Positions 7,866 through 15,566 of a DNA stretch of 64,000 nucleotides are shown here, piece by piece. The translations under genes were made by a program, and so were the position numbers. Positions within the stretch are counted from its first letter, which is position 1, and every line of letters begins with the position of its first letter. Origin of the DNA: CAVTBT01 sp963733065. GTDB taxonomy: Bacteria > Actinomycetota > Thermoleophilia > Gaiellales > Gaiellaceae. The notes under the pieces were generated by a model. The model was not told where the DNA came from. It did no database searches and saw only the letters and a program-made list of their open reading frames with translations. The stretch is from contig CAVTBT010000001.1 in NCBI GenBank assembly GCA_963733065.1, positions 248,001 to 312,000 of the forward strand. Reading direction: 5' to 3'.

Positions 7866-9343
7866 TGGCCGAGGTCGAGAAGCGCGACGGTCAGGCGCCG
7901 GCCGCCATCGACTGGGAGTACGCGCCCTCGCAGGAGGGGCGCGACATCGTCTCGATCGAGGAGCGCTATGGGCTCTTCGTGGGCGGCGAGCAGGTCGAGC
8001 CGCAATCCGGCGAATGGTTCCCCACCGTCTCGCCCTCCACCGAGGAGCCGCTCGCCGAGGTCGCGCATGCAGGCCCGGAGGACGTCGATGCCGCGGTGGG
8101 CGCGGCGCGGGGCGCCTTCGAGGACGGCTGGTCGGCACTGCGGCCGTCCGAGCGTGCGAAGTACCTCTTCCGCATCGCTCGGATCCTCCAGGAGCGCTCG
8201 CGTGAGCTGGCCGTGCTGGAGTCGCTCGACGGCGGCAAGCCGATCAAGGAATCGCGCGACGTCGACCTGCCGCTCGCAGCGGCGCACTTCTTCTACTACG
8301 CGGGCTGGGCCGACAAGCTCGAGTATGCGTTCCCGAACCGGCGGCCGCGGCCGCTCGGCGTCGCCGGGCAGATCATCCCGTGGAACTTCCCGCTGCTGAT
8401 GCTGTCGTGGAAGATCGCGCCGGCCCTCGCGGCCGGCAACACCGTCGTGCTGAAGCCGGCCGAGACGACGCCGCTGACGGCGCTGCTCTTCACGGACGTC
8501 GTGCGCCAGGCCGAGCTGCCGCCGGGCGTCGTCAACATCGTCACCGGCGACGGCCGCACCGGGGCGGCGCTCGTCGAGCACACCGGGATCGACAAGATCG
8601 CCTTCACCGGCTCCACCGAGGTCGGCAAGGCGATCCAACGCGAAGTCGCCGGCCGCGACATCGCGCTGACGCTGGAGCTCGGCGGCAAGGCGGCGAACAT
8701 CGTCTTCGACGACGCAGCGCTCGACCAGGCGGTCGAGGGCATCGTCAACGGCATCTACTTCAACCAGGGACACGTGTGCTGCGCCGGCTCCCGGCTGCTC
8801 GTGCAGGAATCGATCTACGAGCCGCTCGTCGGCAAGCTGAAGCGGCGTCTCGAGACGCTCCGGGTCGGCGACCCGCTCGACAAGAACACCGACGTCGGGG
8901 CGATCAACTCCAGGCAGCAGCTCGACAAGATCACCGAGCTGGTCGAAGCCGGTAAGGCCGAGGGCGCCGAGATCTACCAGCCGCCGTGCCGGCTGCCCGA
9001 AAAGGGCTACTGGTTCGCACCGACCGTCTTCACGAACGTCGCGCAGAGCTACCGGATCGCGCAGGAGGAGATCTTCGGCCCCGTGCTCTCCGTGCTGACC
9101 TTCCGCACGCCCGAGGAGGCGGTCGAGAAGGCGAACAACACACCGTACGGGCTGTCCGCCGGCGTCTGGACGGAGAAGGGCTCGCGGATCCTGTGGATGG
9201 CCGAGCGGCTGCGCGCCGGGGTCGTGTGGGCGAACACGTTCAACCGCTTCGATCCGGCGTCGCCGTTCGGCGGCTACAAGGAGTCCGGCTTCGGGCGCGA
9301 GGGCGGGCGCCACGGTCTCGAGCCCTACTTGAGGTTCGAGTGA
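7865..9343 (+). CDS. NAD-dependent aldehyde dehydrogenase, full length
   Basis: 492-residue ALDH-superfamily enzyme. The oxyanion Asn lies in IPWNFPLLM (residues 171-179), the cofactor Lys in LKPAE (196-200), the general base Glu271 in LELGGK and the nucleophile Cys305 in GHVCCAGSR; the C-terminal FGGYKESGFGREGG is intact. The ATG shares a base with the deoC stop. Likely substrate is acetaldehyde or another short aldehyde from the aldolase, by context. The next gene is a half-size ALDH relative, so the pair resembles the two-domain ALDH16 enzymes in split form. Confidence 0.92.
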   Translation: MAEVEKRDGQAPAAIDWEYAPSQEGRDIVSIEERYGLFVGGEQVEPQSGEWFPTVSPSTEEPLAEVAHAGPEDVDAAVGAARGAFEDGWSALRPSERAKYLFRIARILQERSRELAVLESLDGGKPIKESRDVDLPLAAAHFFYYAGWADKLEYAFPNRRPRPLGVAGQIIPWNFPLLMLSWKIAPALAAGNTVVLKPAETTPLTALLFTDVVRQAELPPGVVNIVTGDGRTGAALVEHTGIDKIAFTGSTEVGKAIQREVAGRDIALTLELGGKAANIVFDDAALDQAVEGIVNGIYFNQGHVCCAGSRLLVQESIYEPLVGKLKRRLETLRVGDPLDKNTDVGAINSRQQLDKITELVEAGKAEGAEIYQPPCRLPEKGYWFAPTVFTNVAQSYRIAQEEIFGPVLSVLTFRTPEEAVEKANNTPYGLSAGVWTEKGSRILWMAERLRAGVVWANTFNRFDPASPFGGYKESGFGREGGRHGLEPYLRFE

Positions 9344-10143
9344 CGGCCGACCGTCTCCCGGTACGCAAGACGTACAAGCTGTTCATCGGCGGCGCGTTTC
9401 CCCGTTCGGAGTCGGGACGGACGTACGAGGCGGAGGGCGCGAACGTCGCTCGCGCTTCGCGGAAGGACGCGCGTGACGCGGTGCGCGCCGCGCGCACGGC
9501 CTTCGCCGGCTGGGCGGGCGCCACGGCCTACAACCGCGGCCAGGTGCTCTATCGAGTGGCGGAGATGCTCGAGGCGCGGGCCGACGACTTCGCGCGTGTG
9601 TGTACCGGTCGCGAAGAGGTCGAGGCGGCGACCGACCGCGTCGTCTGGTACGCGGGCTGGGCGGACAAGCTCGCGCAGGTGATCGGCTCGTCCAACCCGG
9701 TTGCAGGGCCGTACTTCAACTTCACGGTGCCGGAGCCAACCGGCGTCGTGGCGGTCATCGCCCCGGACGAGCCGCCGCTGGACGGGCTCGTCGCGCGGAT
9801 TGCGCCGGCCCTCGTCGGCGGCAACGCGGTCGTGGCTGTCGCGTCCGAGCGGCACCCGCTCGCCGCGGTGGAGCTCGCCGAGGCCATCGCGACGTCGGAC
9901 GTGCCAGGCGGCGTCGTGAACATCCTCACCGGCTTCCGCTCCGACCTCGCGCCGGTGCTCGCCTCCCACATGGACGTGAACGCGATCGACGTCACGGGCG
10001 CCGACGGGTCGGCGACGGAGCTCGAGCGTGCGGCGGCCGACAACGTGAAGCGCGTGGTGCGTGGGGCGGCCGGCGAGCAGAGCCCGTGGGCGATCGCCGA
10101 CTTCCTCGAGCTGAAGACCGTCTGGCACCCGGTCGGCCAGTAG
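9340..10143 (+). CDS. Half-size, catalytically incomplete aldehyde dehydrogenase homologue
   Basis: 267 residues. It starts like an ALDH (LFIGGAFPRSESGRTYE, then RVAEMLEARADDF and the shared WYAGWADKL), covers the Rossmann-type NAD-binding part, and then jumps to an ALDH-like tail (FLELKTVWHPVG). The catalytic domain with Glu and Cys is absent. The oxyanion-loop Asn (PWNFPL in the partner) is replaced (APDEPPL) and the cofactor Lys (LKPAE) becomes VASERH, so an oxidase activity is very unlikely. GTG start overlaps the stop of the full-length enzyme. Best reading: second, non-catalytic domain of an ALDH16-type enzyme, here encoded separately and acting as a structural partner. Confidence 0.82.
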   Translation: MTADRLPVRKTYKLFIGGAFPRSESGRTYEAEGANVARASRKDARDAVRAARTAFAGWAGATAYNRGQVLYRVAEMLEARADDFARVCTGREEVEAATDRVVWYAGWADKLAQVIGSSNPVAGPYFNFTVPEPTGVVAVIAPDEPPLDGLVARIAPALVGGNAVVAVASERHPLAAVELAEAIATSDVPGGVVNILTGFRSDLAPVLASHMDVNAIDVTGADGSATELERAAADNVKRVVRGAAGEQSPWAIADFLELKTVWHPVGQ

Positions 10144-10261
10144 CCCGTTTGGACACGTCCGGTCGTGGCGCGCTGGCGCGTCGGGGCACCCCTAGCCCAC
10201 CACCCGCCGCGAGCCTAACCCGGAATTCCGCACACGTGGGTGACGGATCGCGCCGAGATCG

Positions 10262-10822
10262 TCAGGATCGATCCACAGGCCCCGCGCGCGCGGCGAGCGC
10301 CCGATCGACCGCCGCTCTCGCGGCCGCGAGGCGTGCGGCAGGCGGGCCTTCCACGACTAGCCACGGCGCGCCGCTGGCACGCGCGTGCTCGACGTACGTC
10401 TCGTGGTGGCGGCGGCGGGCCTCCTCGAACTCGCGCAGCCCGTCCCACTGGAAGGGGACGTCGAGCCCGCACACGACGTAGAGGTCGTAGACGCGGCCGG
10501 CGAGCTCCTCGAAGCCGCGTGCAGGAGCACCGAGGTACGCCTCGTGGAAGACCGCCGTCGTGAACGCGTCGGTGTCGGAGAACAGCACCCCGCGTGCGAA
10601 GCCGGCGAGGAAGTCCTCGTACCAGCAATGCACGCGTGCGATGTGCGCGAACTCCTCGCTGCGCCATGGCGCGCCTCGCGAACGGCCGATCTCCGTGTAG
10701 ACGCGGCCGTACTCCGGCGCCCAGAGCGTGTCGTAGGCCTCGGCGAGAGCCGCCGCGAGCGTGGTCTTGCCGGTCGACTCGGCGCCGAGGAGGCAGACGC
10801 GAAGCACGTCGTCGTTCGTCAC
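10262..10822 (-). CDS. NadR-like P-loop kinase
   Basis: 186-residue small ATPase of the AAA_28/NadR kinase type. P-loop GAESTGKT at residues 13-20, then WAPEYGRVYTE, typical of the ribosylnicotinamide kinase domain of NadR, DTDAFTTAVFHEAYLG, and a C-terminal lid-like Arg-rich helix. It lacks the adenylyltransferase domain found in E. coli NadR. Phosphorylation of nicotinamide riboside is the likeliest reaction, but related proteins phosphorylate other small molecules. Divergent from the TrpC-like gene with starts only 19 bp apart. Confidence 0.78.
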   Translation of the reverse strand: MTNDDVLRVCLLGAESTGKTTLAAALAEAYDTLWAPEYGRVYTEIGRSRGAPWRSEEFAHIARVHCWYEDFLAGFARGVLFSDTDAFTTAVFHEAYLGAPARGFEELAGRVYDLYVVCGLDVPFQWDGLREFEEARRRHHETYVEHARASGAPWLVVEGPPAARLAAARAAVDRALAARAGPVDRS

Positions 10823-10827
10823 GCCGA

Positions 10828-10833
10828 TAGCAT
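10828..10833 (+). promoter_or_regulatory. -10 box TAGCAT in a 19-bp divergent promoter
   Basis: TAGCAT ends 8 nt before the GTG of the rightward gene. Read on the other strand the same bases give TGCTAT, 4 nt before the kinase GTG. The two divergent promoters therefore overlap in this very short spacer. Confidence 0.4.
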
Positions 10834-10841
10834 CACGCCCC

Positions 10842-11426
10842 GTGACCGGGTTGCGCAGGCTGAGCCACGCGATCTCCGAGGGCGACGCCATCTCCGTCAT
10901 CGTCGAGGTCGACGGCGCCGACGCGGCGCGTGCCGCCGAGGAGCAGGGCGCGGACGGGGTCTTCGTGGGCAGTGGCTCAGAGACCTCGTTGCGGGCGATC
11001 CGGGAGGCGACCCGTCTGCCCATCCTTTTCTTCTTCGACGATCAGGGCCGCGACGTGCTCGAGGGCGCGGACGCCTGCGTCGTCGACCTGGACCCGGATG
11101 ACCGCGGCCGGGTGGAGCACGTCCGGCTCGCGCTGTCGGAGTTCGAGCTCGCCTACCGCGTGACGGAGTCGGAGCAGCTGACGACGCTGCTCGAGGTGCA
11201 GGACCCGGAGCTGCTCGTGCTCGGCGGCGCGGACGACGACCACGATCACCTCGACCACCTGCTGGATCTCCTGTCGGATGTGCCGGCCGGCAAGCTCGCG
11301 ATCGCGGAGCTGAGTCGGCCCACGCGCACCGACGTCGCCGAGCTCGAGCGCGCCGGGGTGGACGCCGTGCTTGTCGGAGCGGGCGACGTGGGCGGCCTCG
11401 TCGATGAGCCGCCTCCCGAGGTCTGA
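10842..11426 (+). CDS. TrpC-like (indole-3-glycerol-phosphate synthase fold) protein lacking catalytic lysines
   Basis: 194 residues with the strand/helix rhythm of a TrpC TIM barrel: ISVIVEVDG, GADGVFVGSGSETSL, LPILFFFDD, ADACVVDLD, LTTLLEVQDPELLVLGG, AIAELSRPTRTDVAELERAGVDAVLVG. The lysines that TrpC uses (EIK and LRKDF motifs) are replaced (EVDG, LFFFDD), and the NNR motif is absent; only the Glu of the LVE motif and the Glu of the SES-like motif remain. The protein is also shorter than TrpC (about 260). It is therefore probably not a tryptophan enzyme. Function unknown; no trp genes are nearby. Confidence 0.7.
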   Translation: MTGLRRLSHAISEGDAISVIVEVDGADAARAAEEQGADGVFVGSGSETSLRAIREATRLPILFFFDDQGRDVLEGADACVVDLDPDDRGRVEHVRLALSEFELAYRVTESEQLTTLLEVQDPELLVLGGADDDHDHLDHLLDLLSDVPAGKLAIAELSRPTRTDVAELERAGVDAVLVGAGDVGGLVDEPPPEV

Positions 11427-12786
11427 GCTTCTCCTTCCGGCCGCGTTCGCCGCGCTCCTCGCGCTCGCGGCCGGCCTGCGCCTGACCGGCATCCGCTACG
11501 GGCTTCCCTTCCCGCTGCTCAACCCGGACGAGGCGAGCATCGTTCCCCGCGCCTGGGACATGGGCCACCGCCCGGGCCTCGACCCCGGCTGGTACGACTA
11601 TCCGAGCCTGCTCATGGACGTGCTCGCTCCCGTGCAGGCGCTTTTCGATGAGCCGTCGTACCTCGCGGCGCGCCTCGTAGCCGTCGTGCTCGGCGTGGGG
11701 GGCGTCGCGGCCGCAGGGTGGTTGGGACGGGCCGCATACGGGACGCCTGGCGCGCTGACCGCCGCGGCTGCAACGGCGGTCGCGACGACGCACGTCGCCT
11801 ACTCGCGCATGGCCGTCACCGATGTCGCCATGACGCTCGGCATCACGCTTGCGCTCGCCCTCGCGCTCTCCGGGCGGCTGGAGTGGGCCGGGCTCGCGGT
11901 GGGCCTTGCCGCATCGGCCAAGTACCCGGGCGTGCTCGTCGCCGTGGCCGTGGTGGCGGCCGGCTGGGGCGCCTGGCGCCGGCTCGCGGTCGCAGCGGCG
12001 CTCGCCTTCGCCGCGTTCGCCGTCACGAGCCCGTTCGTGCTGCTTCATCTCGGGGAGGCGTGGGACGATGCCTCCCGGGTGCAGCGGCTAGCGCGCGCCG
12101 GCTGGCTCGGGTTCGAAGACGATCCTGCGACCCCGCTCGCCTTCGCCGACCGCCTCTGGGAAGCGCTCGGGCCGGCGTTGCTCGTGGCCGTCGCCGGGCT
12201 GGCGATCGCCGTCGTGCGACGGACGCGCGCCGACCTCGTGCTCGGGATCTTCGCCGCCGCGTGGGCCCTGTCGCTCCTGCCGGTGGACGCTCACTTCGAC
12301 CGCTACGTGCTGCCGCTGATCCCGATCCTCGGCGCCTTCGCCGGCCGCGTGCCGGCGTTGCTCCCCGTGGCACTCGTTGCCCTCACGCTGCCGCTCGCGT
12401 GGTCGATCGGCGACAGCGCCGACCTGACGCGCACCGACACGCGTGTGACGGCCGCGCGCTGGATCGAGCGGAACGTCCCGGCCGGCGCGACCGTCGCCGC
12501 CGATCCGTCGACACCGGCGCTGCCGAACATGCGCGTCATGCCGCTCGAGCTGCCGGGGCCGGGTCGGCCGTTCGACCCCGAGCGCGACGTCGAGCGGCTG
12601 CGCGCCGCCGGAGTCGACTACGCGCTCGTCACCGGTGCGGTGGCCGACCGCGTGCGTGCCGCGGCTGACCGCTATCCGCAGGAGACGCGCTTCTACGACG
12701 CGCTGGACGCGAATGCGCGGCGCGTGCTCGTGGTGAGGCCCGGCGGCGACCTCGCCGGGCCGTGGGTCGCCCTCTACCGGCTGTAG
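11404..12786 (+). CDS. Membrane glycosyltransferase of the ArnT/PMT (GT39-like) type
   Basis: 460 residues with about ten hydrophobic helices. The N-terminal LRLTGIRYGLPFPLLNPDEASIV carries the acidic (DE) motif in the first external loop that marks the GT-C fold; later loops include YDYPSLL and PVDAHFDRYVLPLIPIL. A soluble C-terminal part (residues about 340-460) ends the protein. GT-C enzymes transfer sugars from polyprenyl phosphate donors outside the membrane. ATG 11404 overlaps the upstream gene by 23 bp; the GTG-rich upstream frame gives no better start. Confidence 0.8.
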   Translation: MSRLPRSELLLPAAFAALLALAAGLRLTGIRYGLPFPLLNPDEASIVPRAWDMGHRPGLDPGWYDYPSLLMDVLAPVQALFDEPSYLAARLVAVVLGVGGVAAAGWLGRAAYGTPGALTAAAATAVATTHVAYSRMAVTDVAMTLGITLALALALSGRLEWAGLAVGLAASAKYPGVLVAVAVVAAGWGAWRRLAVAAALAFAAFAVTSPFVLLHLGEAWDDASRVQRLARAGWLGFEDDPATPLAFADRLWEALGPALLVAVAGLAIAVVRRTRADLVLGIFAAAWALSLLPVDAHFDRYVLPLIPILGAFAGRVPALLPVALVALTLPLAWSIGDSADLTRTDTRVTAARWIERNVPAGATVAADPSTPALPNMRVMPLELPGPGRPFDPERDVERLRAAGVDYALVTGAVADRVRAAADRYPQETRFYDALDANARRVLVVRPGGDLAGPWVALYRL

Positions 12787-12787
12787 C

Positions 12788-12793
12788 TACCTT
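12788..12793 (+). promoter_or_regulatory. -10 box TACCTT before the spermidine-synthase-like gene
   Basis: TACCTT ends 8 nt before ATG 12802, directly after the glycosyltransferase stop. It supports that ATG as start over the in-frame TTG at 12793. Confidence 0.45.
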
Positions 12794-12801
12794 TGGGCGC
12801 G

Positions 12802-14448
12802 ATGGCTCTGGAGCGCGAGCGACGCGGCGCCCTCGCGGTGGGCATCGCGGTGTTCCTTGCGGGTGCCGTGCTGCTCGGCGTCGAGATCGCCGCGAGCCGC
12901 GTGCTCGCGCCGTATTTCGGCAACTCGCTCTTCGTCTGGGGCGCGCTGATCGGCGTCGTGCTGGCCGGGCTCTCGACCGGCTACTACCTCGGCGGCTCGC
13001 TCGCCGACCGCATGCCCACGCCCCGGTTGCTGCTCGCGGTCATCGGGCTCTCGGCACTGCTCGTGCTCGCGATCCCGTTCATCGACGACTGGGTGCTCGA
13101 GCAGGTGGTCGAGTGGGATCCCGGTCCGCGGCTCAGCCCGCTGGTCGCGGCCATCGCGCTCTTCGGACTGCCGAGCATCGTGCTCGGCTCCGTCTCGCCG
13201 ATCGCGGTGCGCCTCTCGGCGCGGTCGCTCGAGCGCCTGGGGAGGACGGCCGGCAGTCTCTACGCCCTCTCGACGGCCGGCTCCATCGCGGGCACGTTCC
13301 TGACCGCCTTCTGGCTGGTGCCCGAGCTCGGCACCGACCAGGTGTTCGCCGTCGGCGCCCTCGGGCTCCTGATCGCTGCGGCGGCCGTGGCCGCCGGGCA
13401 GGGGCTCGTGTCGGAGTTCGCGGTGGCGCTGGCGCTCGCGGGCGCGTCGATCGGCGCCGTCGTCGCCCTGGCGCCGGACACGGGAGGCCGGCTCGAGGGC
13501 GCGGCCGCGCGCAACTGGTCGCCGGTCTACCGCACGCAGTCGGAGGCCGACCCGTCAACGGCCGCGGACGCGGCAAGCGCGTCCGAGTCGTCGGGCTTCG
13601 ACGTCGTCCTCGCAAAGGACACGCGCTACCACCGCATGGTCGTGGCGGAGGACGAGGACACCCGGTACCTGCGCTTCGACAACTCGTTCCAGAGCGCGAT
13701 GTACAAGGCCGATCCGTTCGAGACGCGCTTCGAGTACACGGACTACCTGAACCTCGGGCTCGCGTACCGGCCGAGCGCCGAGCGCGTGCTCTTCATCGGC
13801 CTCGGCGGCGGTTCCGCACCAAAGCGCATGTGGCGCGACTTCCCGGATCTCGACCTGCAGGTGGTCGAGCTCGATCCGGACGTCGTCGACACCGCCTACC
13901 GCTGGTTCGAGCTGCCGCGCAGCGACCGTCTCGCCGTCGACACGGACGACGGCCGGCGCTGGCTGAACCGCGATGACGACCAGCGCTGGGACGTGATCGT
14001 CCTCGACGCGTTCTACTCCGACTCGATCCCGTTCCATCTCGCGACGCGCGAGTTCATGGAGCTCGTGCAGCAGCGCCTCGCTCCGGGCGGCATCCTCGTC
14101 ACGAACATGATCGGCGCGGTCACCGGCTCGCAGTCGCAGCTCCTGCGCTCGCTCGTCCGGACGTACAGGTCGGTGTTCCCGACCGTGGCACTGCACCCGG
14201 TGTTCGAGTCCGTGGACACCCGCGACCCGACCGAGATCCGCAACGTGATCATGGTCGCGACCGAGGGGGCCGAGCCCACGAAGGCCTTCCTCACGGAGCG
14301 CTGGAACGAGCTGCGCAAGGACTCACCGACCGCGCCGGACCTGACGAAGGCGATCGCCAATCGCTGGGAGCGCTTCGTGCCCACGCAGGACGTGCCGATC
14401 CTGACCGACGACTACGCGCCGACCGACGCGCTCCTGCTGGTCTTCTAG
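12802..14448 (+). CDS. Membrane-fused spermidine-synthase-like methyltransferase-fold protein
   Basis: 548 residues. Residues 1-240 are hydrophobic with about eight membrane helices (LAVGIAVFLAGAVLLGVEI, GALIGVVLAGLSTGYYLGG and so on), the usual N-terminal module of fused MFS/spermidine synthase proteins. Residues 265-548 are a SpeE-like Rossmann domain: VLFIGLGGGSAPKRM near residue 330, LQVVELDPDVVD, VDTDDGRRWL and WDVIVLDAFYSDSIPFHL. Such proteins are often annotated as spermidine synthases, but substrate evidence is scarce. Convergent with pfkA, only 13 bp between stops. Confidence 0.85.
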   Translation: MALERERRGALAVGIAVFLAGAVLLGVEIAASRVLAPYFGNSLFVWGALIGVVLAGLSTGYYLGGSLADRMPTPRLLLAVIGLSALLVLAIPFIDDWVLEQVVEWDPGPRLSPLVAAIALFGLPSIVLGSVSPIAVRLSARSLERLGRTAGSLYALSTAGSIAGTFLTAFWLVPELGTDQVFAVGALGLLIAAAAVAAGQGLVSEFAVALALAGASIGAVVALAPDTGGRLEGAAARNWSPVYRTQSEADPSTAADAASASESSGFDVVLAKDTRYHRMVVAEDEDTRYLRFDNSFQSAMYKADPFETRFEYTDYLNLGLAYRPSAERVLFIGLGGGSAPKRMWRDFPDLDLQVVELDPDVVDTAYRWFELPRSDRLAVDTDDGRRWLNRDDDQRWDVIVLDAFYSDSIPFHLATREFMELVQQRLAPGGILVTNMIGAVTGSQSQLLRSLVRTYRSVFPTVALHPVFESVDTRDPTEIRNVIMVATEGAEPTKAFLTERWNELRKDSPTAPDLTKAIANRWERFVPTQDVPILTDDYAPTDALLLVF

Positions 14449-14461
14449 GAAGACCCTCCTC

Positions 14462-15505
14462 CTAACCGAAGAACGCCCGCGCGACGGCGTACCACTCGGG
14501 TGGCACCCTCTTGAGCTCGGACGTCGCGTCCTCGAGCGAGACGTCGACGACCGCGTCCCCGTGGAGGGCCGCCATGCGCCCGAACCTCCCGGCCAGCACG
14601 AGCTCCGCCGCCTCGAGGCCGTAGCGTGTCGCCAGCACTCGGTCGCGGGGGGTCGGCGTGCCGCCGCGCTGCACGTGGCCGAGCACGGTCACCCGCGTCT
14701 CGTAGCCGGTGCGCTCCTCGATCTCGCGCCCCAGCGCGTCTCCGACGCCGCCGAACCGGACGTGGCCGAACTGGTCGCTCGCGCGGGCCTCCTCGGCGAC
14801 GAGCCGCCGTTCGCCGGACGCGTACGTCAGCTCGTAGCCCTCCGAGACGACGACGATCGAGAAGTCCTTGCCGTTCGTGTGGCGCTTCTGGATCGCGGCG
14901 CAGGCGTCCTCGACCGTGATCGGCTGCTCCGGGATGAGGATGACGTCCGCGCCGCCCGCAATGCCCGCGTGCACGGCGATCCACCCGGTATGCCTGCCCA
15001 TGACCTCGACGACCATGACACGGTTGTGCGACTCGGCTGTCGTGTGCAGCCGGTCGATGGCCTCCGTGGCGATCGTCACGGCGGTGTCGAAGCCGAACGT
15101 GTAGTCGGTGGCGTTCAGGTCGTTGTCGATCGTCTTCGGTACGCCGACGACCGGGAAACCGTGCTCGCGGTACAGACGTGCGGCGACGCCGAGTGTGTCC
15201 TCGCCGCCGATCGCGACGAGCGCGTCGAACCGTTCTCGCTCGAACGTGGCGAGCACGCGCTCGGCACCGCCGTCGAGCTTGAACGGGTTCGTCCGCGACG
15301 TGCCCAGGATCGTGCCGCCGCGCGGGAGGATCCCCGACACGTCGCGCAGCCCGAGCGGCATGAAGAGCCCGTCGACGAGGCCGCGCCAGCCCTCGCGCAC
15401 GCCCACCGCCTCCCCGCCGTCGGCCGAGAGTCGGCGCACGACCGCGCGGATGACGGCGTTCAGGCCGGGACAATCCCCGCCTCCCGTGAGGATGCCGACA
15501 CGCAT
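14462..15505 (-). CDS. pfkA: 6-phosphofructokinase, PPi-type signature
   Basis: 347 residues, phosphofructokinase of the mixed-substrate (group III) clade. MRVGILTGGGDCPGLNAVIR opens the protein; the phosphoryl-donor loop reads AIGGEDTLGVA and the next loop PKTIDND. Asp at the position of E. coli Gly104 and Lys at Gly124 are the changes known to favour pyrophosphate over ATP, so a PPi-dependent, reversible enzyme is likely. MGRHTGW, EGYE, and GHVQRGG complete the active site. Expressed divergently from ftsH from a leaderless-type promoter. Confidence 0.92.
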   Translation of the reverse strand: MRVGILTGGGDCPGLNAVIRAVVRRLSADGGEAVGVREGWRGLVDGLFMPLGLRDVSGILPRGGTILGTSRTNPFKLDGGAERVLATFERERFDALVAIGGEDTLGVAARLYREHGFPVVGVPKTIDNDLNATDYTFGFDTAVTIATEAIDRLHTTAESHNRVMVVEVMGRHTGWIAVHAGIAGGADVILIPEQPITVEDACAAIQKRHTNGKDFSIVVVSEGYELTYASGERRLVAEEARASDQFGHVRFGGVGDALGREIEERTGYETRVTVLGHVQRGGTPTPRDRVLATRYGLEAAELVLAGRFGRMAALHGDAVVDVSLEDATSELKRVPPEWYAVARAFFG

Positions 15506-15513
15506 CTCGCGCG

Positions 15514-15519
15514 CGACAC
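15514..15519 (-). promoter_or_regulatory. -10 box TAGTGT of pfkA
   Basis: On the minus strand TAGTGT is followed by 8 nt and the pfkA ATG. The stretch GCTAGTGTCGCGCG is identical in front of the LarA-like gene at 25054, a strong hint that it is a real promoter core. Confidence 0.55.
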
Positions 15520-15554
15520 TAGCGACCGGCGCTTGCGGCGTGACGGGACGCCGG

Positions 15555-15560
15555 TACGCT
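15555..15560 (+). promoter_or_regulatory. -10 box TACGCT of ftsH
   Basis: TACGCT ends 6 nt before the GTG at 15567 and fixes that start for ftsH. The same hexamer is used at 50884 and 61955. Confidence 0.55.
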
Positions 15561-15566
15561 CCGAGG

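Noticed and set aside
12793..12801. TTG 12793 as start of the spermidine-synthase-like gene
   Set aside because: It overlaps the TACCTT -10 box; ATG 12802 fits the promoter spacing.
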